From Brachionus manjavacas (Eukaryota > Rotifera > Eurotatoria > Ploima > Brachionidae): a DNA stretch of 64,000 nucleotides. The position numbers and the translations under genes are program-made. The notes below the pieces were generated by a model that had not been told where the DNA came from, did no database searches, and saw only the letters and a program-made list of their open reading frames with translations. Position 1 is the stretch's first letter. The number at the start of each line of letters is the position of its first letter. The DNA lies in contig JAHQIY010000001.1 in assembly GCA_019054805.1 (NCBI GenBank), forward strand, positions 4,230,501 to 4,294,500. Direction: 5' to 3'. Below, one piece after another: positions 42,550 through 53,194 of the stretch.

Positions 42550-45500
42550 ACTTTTCAACAACTTTGACGAATTTATCCAAACTTTAAATGAATATTCAAA
42601 ACAAAGCTATTCGATTTGGACAACCGTTAGTAGCCGAAAACTTGAAGACAACAATTTTAAATATCTTGAAATCCATCACAGGGAGATAAATGATATAACA
42701 TCAAAGAGTACTGGTATACGACCCAAACAAAGCGTTAAATTATGTAAAATTTGTTGTTTATCATGTGAATCTAAGAATATAGTTTGTGATAATTGTTCTT
42801 GTATTTTTCATTTAAAATGTGTTGATAGAACTTATGCTCCAAAAAAAAGAAATGGATTTGTAATGAATGAGCTAATTGATTAATCTTTTTATTTTATCTG
42901 ATTTTCCTTTTGTTTATTTACAGATAATTTACGTGAAAATAAACGTATTCTTAGATTTTTGATATGTTTACTTTAAATTTTTTTCATCTATTTAGAAAAA
43001 AGCTATTTTAATATTAAATAATAGGATGGAAAAAAAAGTAATTACAAAAAAAATTTAAAGCTGGACTGAGTGGGTAAAATTTGCAAAAAAGATGAATCTA
43101 TGTTCCCCAAAGTCAAACACTTGAAGTGTGAAAAATTAATTTTACCGATCTTTAATTTTTATTTTTTATGCTTAAAGGCAAGGATTTAAGTAGAGAGCGC
43201 ATTTGGGTATTTGGGATTGTTGAAAGGGTAGTACCAAGTCAACCAGATCTTAGCAAATCCTATTTTTATTTATCTCCAAAGGTAAAACTACAATTTTTCA
43301 AGTCCTTTGTATTACCTTATTTTGATTATTGTTTGACGCTTATAATTTACTTCCCTAAAAGAGCTATTCAAAAGCTTTTTAATTTTACAACTTTTGCTTA
43401 TTTAAATTATTCAAAATTCGGTTTGATGTGGCCAGATCTGATAATTATAATCTACTGAATAATACTTTTAATGACTAAGTTGAAGATACGTTTCAGTTTT
43501 TCTTTACAAAATTTGTAAATAATTTTATTTTAAATGATTTAGGTGCAGATCCTAATTTATTTAAAATAGGAATTCATAATAATATCAATTTAAATTTTGT
43601 TCAATATTTAAAAAATTTGATTTGAAGTATAAAAATTATTTGTGATAAATTAAAATTTTACATTTTATTAAATCTTAATTTTAACAATTTAAACTTTGTA
43701 TTTTATTTTATTCATCTCATTTTTATTTAATAAATGGATTCAATCGGCTTTAATAGGTTAGACAGACGTCCCTCGATTGAATTGAATATTGAATAAATAC
43801 AAGCTATTTCTTAAGCTCCTTCAAATTAAAAAAAACAAATTATTAACTTTAATTGTTTATTTTTATATCAGTTTCGAGAATAAGGCATTCTATAAATAGC
43901 TTTGTTCACATAATCTAAAAACTGTTCTTCTAATTCTATTTTGGTTCACCTTTATGTGAACACAATAACTAATAGTTCACAAAACCTGAGAACAAGAATT
44001 TTTTCGCAAAAGGTGAACTTTGGTTCACCTGACCGACTAGACCGAGTTTTTCAACGATTGAATATAAACTTTAATCTAAATGAATTATTTATCTTTATTT
44101 TCTTTTAATTTTTTTTTCATATATTTTTATTCTGAAGGAGCATTAGCTCAATTCAGATAAACAAATAAATAAATTATTTTAAAGTTGAAAAAAGAATTTT
44201 CAATATTTTTTCAAATTTCCAAATAAATATTAAATTCATTCTATTTCACTAAAGGGTTTAATTTCAAATATCAAAATGTTTGTAAAATTAAAATTTTTTT
44301 TTTGAAAACTGAAAAAAATACTTGAAACATCGCACTTTTTAGAATGTTATTTCAACATTGGATACATTTTGTAATTCAAACACAAAAAATTATACCATAC
44401 GTTTTCATAAATATGCTTAATTCCACGTACTAAATATAAGGACTAAATTCCATACCAACCTGCCTAAGTATTTCCCTAGCTAATTTTTTTATAAATAAAT
44501 CATCATTTTCACGATCAATGTTAGAATTTTGGATCGTTCTTTTATTAAACCGTTCTTAGAAAAAAACAGTACAGTGGTGTTCCGGATTTAGTAATTTACG
44601 ATAATTTACGTAAAAAACAGTAAATTTACCGAATTTTACGTAAAATATTGTAAATTTACGTAAATTTACAAAAGTAAAAAACGTAAATTTACTTGATTTT
44701 ACGTAAAATTTGGTAAATTTCGATCATTTTACGTAAATTTATGTAAAAAATGTCCAAAAATTGAAATAATTTGGCACTTTTTAAAAAAAAATGAATTTTT
44801 GTTATCCTTCAATATTTATATCCAAAATTATGAGAAAAAAAATTACCATAATTTACGTAAATTTTGGTAAAATGTAATCAATTTAATGGTAAAAAATAGT
44901 AAAAAATGGTAAAAAATGATTATTTAAAATTTTAAATTAATTTGAAAAAAATTTTTATTTCAATTTTTTACGTTAAAAAATATTATAAGTTAAAATTGCT
45001 AATATCTCATAGAGAGCGCATTTGGGTATTTGAAATTGTTAAAAGAGAAATACCAGGTCAAAAAGATCAGAGAAAATTCTAAGCTTTTTCTAAAGCTCCT
45101 TCAAAAATTAATGAATTTATTTTTTTTTATTTTTTGAAGGAGCTTTAGAAAAAGCTTAGAATTTTCTCTGATCTTTTTGACCTGGTATTTCTCTTTTAAC
45201 AATTTCAAATACCCAAATGCGCTCTCTATGAGATATTAGCAATTTTAACTTATAATATTTTTTTAACGTAAAAAATTGAAATAAAAATTTTTTTTCAAAT
45301 TAATTTAAAATTTTAAATAATCATTTTTTACCATTTTTTACTATTTTTTACCATTAAATTGATTACATTTTACCAAAATTTACGTAAATTATGGTAATTT
45401 TTTTTTCTCATAATTTTGGATATAAATATTGAAGGATAACAAAATTTATTTTTTTTTTAAAAAGTGCCAAATTATTTCAATTTTTTGGACATTTTTTTTT

Positions 45501-45572
45501 TTACATAAATTTACGTAAAATGATCGAAATTTACCAAATTTTACGTAAAATCAAGTAAATTTACGTTTTTTT
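42550..45572. repeat. 3.0-kb tandem duplication, unit 2
   Basis: Second unit. The foldback element that truncates unit 1 is complete here and runs on to 45666. Confidence 0.9.
43168..43860 (+). mobile_element. LINE B C-terminal RT fragment and 3' end (unit 2)
   Basis: Tandem copy of the unit-1 fragment; its 96-codon frame is identical in translation. Confidence 0.65.
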
Positions 45573-45666
45573 ACTTTTGTAAATTTACAATATTTTACGT
45601 AAAATTCGGTAAATTTACTGTTTTTTACGTAAATTATCGTAAATTACTAAATCCGGAACACCACTG
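44572..45666. mobile_element. Tc1-type long-arm foldback element, complete (unit 2)
   Basis: Flanking TA at 44570-44571 and 45667-45668. Ends are CAGTGGTGTTCCGGATTTAG and its exact complement. Arms of about 530 bp are nearly perfect inverted copies around a short A/T loop near 45100-45135. Outer arms are filled with TTTACGTAAA palindromes. The innermost 110 bp of each arm contain LINE B sequence (AGAGAGCGCATTTGGGTATT and a GAAGGAGCTTT end). No transposase; non-autonomous. Confidence 0.85.
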
Positions 45667-45668
45667 TA

Positions 45669-46810
45669 TTTAAAGTAATTTTTGATTCGGAATTAGTATC
45701 AAATAATAAGTTGTTTTACAGTTAATTTACTGATCTTAATAGAGTAGCAAGTAATGCGCCACACTTTCTATAATTTAAATAGCGAAAAGTAAAGAGTTTT
45801 TAATGAATTTGTATTTTGATTCATTAATTTAAGATTTTTAGTAGAGTCAATTATTTTTAGTTGTTTAAATTTATTTTATGAAACTAATATCAAAAAAATT
45901 TATGTTTTTCAAAATTCAGTAGTCTGATCAATACTGAAACTAAAAAAATAAAATAAAAACTCCTTCGATATTATCCATCACGGTACTAATAGCAAAATTA
46001 AAATATTTACAATTTGGAATTGATTTTTTTGACTTTGAGTGAGAGATATGTTAAATCAGGACGATAGAGTCATTCTGTTCCATTAGTTTCCAAAAGCTTT
46101 TTTGACAGCAAATATGTGAATATGTGCGAGAAATAATAGGCTTTGCTGTCAGAAAATAAAGATTAATTCATTATCTAAATTAAGTCCTTTAATTTAAATT
46201 TATTAAAAAATTTTAATAAATGAAAACTTATAGTGAATGATTTTTCAAGTTCCGAAGAGAGCTCTCTGTAGTTGATCTTGACTGTAACTTTAATTAATCG
46301 AAAAATTCGTAAATACAGAATTTATATGAATAATATTAGAAAGTTGAAGTCTTTAACATTTGCATCAATAAATTTAAAAAATATTTTTTAAGAGGGATCA
46401 ATGAGAGGTTCATTGAAAGAAGCTCAATTTTTGATATTAAAATTTTATTTAAATTCTATAGCTTAAATAAAATTTATTTTAACTTTAAAAAAATCTCAAT
46501 TATTTTAACATTTGATAACCATCAGCGGCCTTAAAAAAATGAAAATCCCGTAAATGTCAACAATTTTACAAAATAATTAAAAACTAAAAGCATTTAGAAA
46601 GTGTGTCATAAATAAATTAAATTTTTTTTCAATTTCATAAATTTTATTGACCAAAATTTAAACTTTGAGTCCGAGAACTCGCTAAATTTTTAATCAGCAA
46701 TTAATTTTCACTAAATAAAATTCTTTTTCATTTTCAGCTGCAATTCATATCTTTTGAAATTAGGCAAGATTTTTGGAAATAGAATTTAAAAAAGATCTCC
46801 GCGTTTTTTA
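45669..46810. other. Intergenic, no gene seen
   Basis: AT-rich, nothing recognised. Confidence 0.5.
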
Positions 46811-46815
46811 GTAAA

Positions 46816-46947
46816 TTAAAGCAATATCTCATTAAGCGTGTCGAGTGGCTTTATGGTCGGTAAATTTTCCCATTCGGATTTGATGACGGGGAACCCTCTT
46901 GGTAACGAGACATCAATTATTAATGTTTTTTCTCTGACCCAATTCAT
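46816..46947 (-). other. Small ORF remnant, unidentified
   Basis: A 43-codon minus frame (contains REKTLIIDVSLPRGFPVIKS) in an otherwise AT-rich region, with markedly less AT-rich codons. An in-frame stop lies just upstream of the ATG. TLIIDVSLP resembles the conserved box after some LINE reverse transcriptases, but no other motif supports that. Confidence 0.3.
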
Positions 46948-47364
46948 AATTCACATAAATCCCGCCTCACTTTGTTGATAAAATTTGTTGCTCAGGTCAT
47001 TCGTCTGTATAGTTGAATATACCTTTACAATTTAGAACTAGCTTACCTATATATTCAACGAAAGTTTAAAAGTTTAGTAAAATCGAATGCAAATAGTGAT
47101 TTAAATTATGATAATTCGTGTCCAGACCCGAGCAAAAATTTGAAATATTTCTAAAAACGAATGCAGTCCAATGACACAAATTTCGATTTTTTTGTCAATA
47201 TGTTGATTTAGAGTAGAAAATTTTATTTTATTTTTTGACATATATTTTACCGAACGAAAATAAAATGTATTTTTTACAATTAAAATAATTAAGTTTCTAT
47301 TTGTTAAACTCATAAAATTGACAATCACCTTATAGTAATCTCTCATTTAGACAATCTATGTAAA

Positions 47365-48848
47365 ATGAAAATCGAGCCCATTCTAGTGCTTGTGTTGAGC
47401 TTGGTCACGGATGTGTCCGCAATGCCTCAAGTAGTCTATGCCGACTTGGGACAATCAAAGCAAATTCCATGCAATTCCAATTTTGTCTGCTATTCCAGCT
47501 ATTCATTCAAAAACTATCCGCATCCAATGGTAACACTGAACTCGTCATTAAAATACCAAATATCAGCCGGCTCTTTGACCATTTCCAATGTAAAAGAGAC
47601 CGACGCTGGCTTTTACACATGCACGGGCACTTGCCAGCAAATGCAGTACGATCAAATGGCCTACTTCCTTCAGCCCATGTCAATGGGCCAACCGATAGAT
47701 GTGAGCAAATCGTGGGTTGCCATACCGCCTTTGCCAGACTTGTTCGGCAGCGACGAAGACAATTTGTATGTGGTTGTTAGCGATGAAAGACTTCATGCCG
47801 CGCATAGCGGTCAAGTTTTGAGCGGTGGCGAGATCGCCGGACTTGTAGTGGGTCTAGTATGTGCTCTTCTTCTAACCATTGCTGTCATTGTCGGACTCAT
47901 TCTGATTCAAATCAGACGAAAAAGAAACAGAAGGGAAAAATGTAATAAAAATTAAAAAAAAAAATTATTTATTTTTTTCTTCAAATTTATTTTCAAAATT
48001 TGTTCATTTAGCATCAAGCAAACGAAGCGAAAGAGATACAGCCAGTAAATAATTTACAATTTTTTCTCTTTTTTTCTTAAGTAGCTTATTTGTTTTAGGC
48101 ATTGACTATTCAACTATTGAAAGAGATTATAATGGAGAAAGTGCCACGAATACTTTGACCAGGGAGAGCAATGGTCGACTTGAGGACAAAAGGCAAAGCG
48201 AAGGCTCCAATCCGGCCGATATGGGAAATTTAAGAAACATAATCTCCGAAATAAATACCAAAGACATTGATGGTCCTAGGAGCTACAGAGTGGAAAATTT
48301 CAAGAGCATAAATGAGATGATCAATCAGCCAGAGTTGCCCAATATTGACTTGAATACCGGCTCTGGAAACGCTTATCAAAATCAAATATTTGATAACTTT
48401 AAGCAGGAGCCCAAGAATTTGGAGCTAAAAAATCAGTATATAAATCAACCATTGATTCAGTTTCCTGGAAATCCCAGAAAACCACCAAATGTGCCCAGAG
48501 GTATTTTATGATCTTTGATTTGAGGAGATTTTTATTTTTTTGCTGGTTTTTGTAGAGCAAAGGCTGGATTCAGAGCCCAAAATGGACAACTCGAATACTA
48601 ATGTCTCGACTGCTGGTTCTGTTACCGTGGTTAGTGCGCGAACACCTGCAGTCCGAGAGCAAAGACCTAGCGCGTCCTCTAACCAAAGCGGTCGAGTTAA
48701 TCCCAACAAACAAATCAGTTTTAGCCAACGTGTTGAAACAACTTCAACGCCGTTTCAGCTGCAGATACCGCCTTCCCAATCGTTTAGAGAAGTTGATTAC
48801 TCAATGGACTCGAATTATTTCAACAGAGATGGAACTACTGATGTCTAA
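47365..48848 (+). CDS. Single-Ig-domain transmembrane receptor (four exons)
   Basis: Exons 47365-47941, 48012-48044, 48099-48500 and 48556-48848 join in frame (introns 70, 54 and 55 bp, all GT..AG) to 434 residues. Residues 1-19 are a signal peptide. Residues 21-105 form one Ig domain with Cys36 and Cys86 and the hallmark DAGFYTC, plus a second Cys pair (42, 90) and a sequon at Asn59. A stalk and a transmembrane helix (about 157-182) precede RRKRNRR. The roughly 250-residue tail carries IDYSTI (Tyr207), which fits the ITIM pattern, and Grb2-type YxN motifs at Tyr296 and Tyr317; the rest is Ser/Asn/Gln-rich. Exon 2 has only 33 bp. The ligand is unknown. The Ig call is firm; signalling is inferred. 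Confidence 0.82.
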
Positions 48849-49280
48849 TGATCAATTTTTTTTCCTCATTTTAGACTCTCTATTAGATTTTTTTTTTGAT
48901 ATTTATTTTATGCCTATAGAATTTTTAAAAGCGATTATTTACATTCCAAGAAATCTTGTTTTGTTGTTTTTTTATTGTTTTTTTTTTCTTAAGTCCAAGT
49001 TTATTTTCTTATTGATTCAAGCATGTTTTTTTGAAATAAAAATTTCGTGTAACCAAACTTTTGATATACCGAGATATGCTGCGTTCATGCTGAGTCTGAA
49101 AAGTTTGAATTTTTTTCTAATTCTATTTTTTAATTTTAGACTGTATCCAAGTAAAATACGAAGAAAACTATTTATTACAAAAAAAATAGAAAGAAAGAAA
49201 ATTTTTTATTTTTAAGTGTAAAAATATATTAATCAATTTGTGTTTTGAGACATAATATTTTCTTCAAAGGAGTTAATTTT
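48849..49280. other. 3' flank of Ig receptor gene
   Basis: T-rich. An AAATAAA at 49035-49042 could be its polyadenylation signal. Confidence 0.4.
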
Positions 49281-49418
49281 ATGCATTTGTTTGAAGCTCT
49301 AGAATGCGAAACAGAAGGAAATTTTTTGTCCATTGAAATAGCTAAATTAATAAATTTCATGAAGATTTTAAAAACAATAAAAAGAGTTTCTAGTCAAATA
49401 GGTAAAAATAGTATTTAA
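49281..49418 (+). CDS. Short hypothetical ORF
   Basis: 45 codons from ATG (starts MHLFEALECETEGNFLSIE), followed by a possible splice donor (ATAGGTAAAAAT) six codons before the stop. Acidic-then-basic helical composition. No family recognised; may be chance or one exon of a larger gene. Confidence 0.25.
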   Translation: MHLFEALECETEGNFLSIEIAKLINFMKILKTIKRVSSQIGKNSI

Positions 49419-49621
49419 TGTCATTATTTCCAGTTAAAAACTTTGAATAAATCCAATTGTTTTTTTATTCAAATTAATTTTTTAAAATTTTGATTTTGCT
49501 ACATGCATATTTAACGTTGATGCCTTTTCCAATTTTTTATGGATCTATTGGCCCCCATTTTATTGTAAAAAAATTTAGCCGATTCTATTTTTAAAATAAA
49601 TTTTATTATTCTCTTTGAGTT

Positions 49622-50520
49622 TTATTTTCTTATTATTATTATTTTATTATTATTCAAGGTTAATCAACAGGCTAGTGCCCATGCCTCATGAGACTGATTA
49701 ACACTTCATTTATTTAATTAATTATTAATAAAAAAAAAATACATATATTAAAAATATTAAAATAAAATTTATAAAATTGAATAGAGTTATTGATTTAATA
49801 GTTATTTGAAAAATTTAACAATAAGCTATTTAAGTTAAACAATTCAAATTTAGAAACAAAATCTGTGTAAATTAAATTTATATTATTGAAAATTGATAGC
49901 TTAAACGTTGAAAACTTCAACATTGATCTCTTGATCACAAAGCAATTTATTAATCTTGAATAAAAATGTTCAAATGTTTTTTCTCCACTTTTTGATTTGG
50001 CCATTGGTTCAATAAGGTTATTACTGTTCCTTAAAATATAATTCAAATTTTTTGAGTCATTTTTCTTTAATTTTTCTTTAAGAATTAGCGGAGCATTGAA
50101 ATAAAGTAGACATTTATAAGAAAAAGTTAGCATCCTTTCAAAAATTCGATGTTGAAATGAATAAAGACCATACTTTTCTAAAGCGTTATTTATTTCATTA
50201 AAGCTGTTTGCTTCTAGCTTAAGATTTAAAAGTTTTATGATAGAGATATAATAACTTTTAGCTAATTTATTTATTGCTTCTTTTGAAAAATAGCATAAAA
50301 GCGTAGAGCAATAGTCAAAATACGGGAGGATAAAAGTCTTAAAAAACTGTATCTTTACTGAAGTAGCAAGATAGAAAATTCTCTTGATAGAAAATAATTT
50401 CCTATTAACTTGAATTGATAAATTAGATACAAATTTGGTAAAATTAAGATTTTGATCAATTATGAAGCCTAATAAGCAGATGTCAGCTTTTTAAAATTTT
50501 TCAATATCTAAATTGAATAT
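49622..50520 (-). mobile_element. LINE B C-terminal fragment with (TTA)n tail
   Basis: Minus strand from about 50510: TSVKIQFFKTFILPYFDYCS, then KEAINKLAKSYY, continuing after a break into the 112-codon frame 50133-49795 (contains FEHFYSRLINCFVIKRS). This matches the thumb motif FFKSFVLPYFDYC of the copies at 40139 and 43168. The 3' UTR contains an imperfect hairpin and ends in TAA/TTA repeats (49622-49657). The palm domain is missing. Confidence 0.7.
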
Positions 50521-51150
50521 AAAAATATTTGATTGCTAAAGAAATACATGTCTTAGAATATTCTATAACTAATCTAAAATTAAAATGTAATACTAGATTT
50601 AGTATAGCTTGCACAGAATTGCACTTAGTCCTTTAAGTACAATTGCAGCCATTTTTATGACAAGCTTTTTATAACAATACTATTTTAGGTCGAAATTTTT
50701 TTTCTCAATTTACTTCAATGATTTTCAAAAAATTGATAAAAAAAATAATTTTTTTAGAGAGATTTATAAAATGTAGATTAAAAGTAGCCCAATTTTCGAT
50801 ACTGAAATTTATTTGCTTCAATAAAATTAATTAAAAAAATCTAAATTATTTTGTGCTCACATTTGATGCTTATTATTTACCTCAAGAAACTAAAAATTCG
50901 GTCTGTTTATTCTAGTCTAGAAAATGTTAAGCTTAGTTCTCAAAATACCAATACAAACTTTCCTAAATGAGCTAATTCAAAATAAAAGAAATTCATGAAT
51001 TTTGGTCCCAATTATCTTGCTTTCTAACTTTCATGCCTTTTTCTATTTTTGAACTAATGTTCCTTTTTTATTTTTATAATTTAATTTTTAGGTAATAATT
51101 TTTAATTTTTAAAAAAAACACAAAAACACAAAAAAATTTTATTTTTATTT
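50521..51150. other. Intergenic, no gene seen
   Basis: AT-rich; the last part is probably the 3' UTR of the element end at 51155. Confidence 0.4.
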
Positions 51151-51154
51151 TTTT

Positions 51155-51196
51155 ACTTCTCCTTAAAGGAGGATTCAATAAATAAATAAATAAATA
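51155..51196 (+). repeat. LINE-type 3' end with AAAT tail
   Basis: CTCCTTAAAGGAG is a perfect 5-bp-stem hairpin, followed by GATTCAATAAATAAATAAAT. It matches the minus-strand end at 9055-9113. Confidence 0.55.
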
Positions 51197-53194
51197 CAAA
51201 TTTTGGCTAGCTTAAACGCTTTACATGACTTGAAGCTACGATTAAATTGTGTCCAATAACTCTGTTTACTTCAAATCGATTTAAGCCTCTCAATAATCTC
51301 TTATCATTCATATATCTTCAAATAAAGAGAAAAGCTAGTATTTGACATATGATATGATGTTATCTTTTTTCGTATAAGCTTAACGAGCCAAGAGATATAT
51401 TAATCAATCATTAAGTTATACGATTACTAATTTGATTGATTTAAAAAAAGAAATTAAAGATTTTACTTTTTCTTAAATTTTTGCTTATTAATATCCTAAA
51501 AATTGTTTGAAAAAAAAATAAAAAATATCATTTAATAATTAAATAAATTAGAAAGAATTAAAAGAAATTTTCATCCATTATTTCGTTGTAATATACTTTT
51601 ATTCATTGATGAATTTAGATGAAATGGTTCCTAACTCATTATTGATTCATCAATCAATTTCGATTAATCTTCTCTTTCTTTGGATACACTAGGTATAACA
51701 AACAATTTAAAACTTAACCAATTTCCGGGCTTTAGTTTAAAAATTGAAGCGAACGCGAAGAGAGGAAGACGTAAACACGCCGAAAAAGCTCTAAAAAGGT
51801 GAAAATCTACCTAGTCAATTAAAATTTGATGTAGAATCAATGAAAAAAAAAATTAATGAGTAGTGATGAGCAGTGAGCAGATTCATAATGTTTCATCGAT
51901 GAAAAATAAAAATTTCATCGGTTTTTCGTATATTTCAATGAGATCTTTTTATGTCTAGTTAAAATGAATTTAAACCTGATAAAATATCACAAAATTAATT
52001 TTTATATTTTTCAAATCAAATTAAAAAATTTTATTCAACAAAAAATTAACAAATAAATAATTCTCTTTCAAATATTGTTAAAATAAACGGTTAAAAAATT
52101 TAGTTTATAGCTTCTCATAATTTAACAATAATTTTAAAGTTCTTTTTTCCTCTTCACAAATTTTTCGGAGTGTACTACTAATTAAAGCCGGCTTTGCCAG
52201 TCGAGTTGTTTTATCGTTTTTGACCATGGTTAACTTGAGTCATTGAATGTGACTCAACTAAATCAGAGTTTGTCGTTGACCTCGATAGCCAATTTGACAC
52301 GGATATAGAATTCGACCGTAGACTCATTTTTTTCAGATTCCATTCACATTAGACTGTTTTCCGAAGCAAAGCCGATCTTGAAAAGCTTTTCCTATATTAA
52401 TTTAGATTAATCTTAAATAAAAAAATATATTTAATAAATTTACCTTTTTTCACTCTTGTAAAATTAAAAAAGTTTAGTCACTAAAGTAAATTTTTTACTT
52501 GACTTAAAAAATCGTTCTTTTGACAAAAATCTTAAAATTGTTTAATTTTTTAATTTTAACAAAAATTTTCTTTTTGTCATCAAAAATTATATTTTGTTAT
52601 TATTTTTGAATTATTTGGTCGTACTAAATTTTTATTTATGTCATTGAAAAAAATATTTTTTGTCTAAATTTAATACAATTAGTCAATTTTTTATTAAAAA
52701 ATTTGTCAGCAAGAAAAACTAAACTAAAATCCTTTATTTAATTTTTTATTATTAACGATCATTGCAAAATAAAGTTTACATTAATTCTAATATGTTTTGA
52801 GCAGTTTACTTCTAAATTCTAAAAAATTAAAATCTTTGAAAAATTTTATTTGCAACTAACGATTCGTAGAAAATGAATTCAGAAATTTTTCTATTTAAAA
52901 ATTTAAATTTAAAAAAGCAAAAAAAAATATGTCTAATAACTTGTCTATTAATAAATACGACAAATAACCACCAACTTCCTTTTGAAAAAAAAAAAAAAAC
53001 TAGCTTAATACTTTCTAAACAATGTCATTTAAAAAATAAACCACGTCTAGTTGGTTTATGCTAATCAAACCGATTGCACATTCATTAAAAGCTTTGCTAA
53101 TTTATACACTACAAAGCTTTACAATATCATCGCATTTCAACCACGAGTGTAAATCAATTTAGACTTTTTTTTATTTATTTTTACAAAATTTAAA
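51197..53194. other. Intergenic region upstream of EPS8-like gene
   Basis: Mostly AT-rich. A less AT-rich patch at 52180-52390 is bounded by an inverted pair, AAAGCCGGCTTTGC and GCAAAGCCGATCTT; it may be a small mobile element or a regulatory block. No coding frame is supported. Confidence 0.4.

Noticed and set aside
48601..49215. 204-codon plus-strand frame
   Set aside because: It overlaps the last exon of the Ig receptor in another frame and then runs through T-rich DNA giving Phe/Leu/Ile; not a believable gene.
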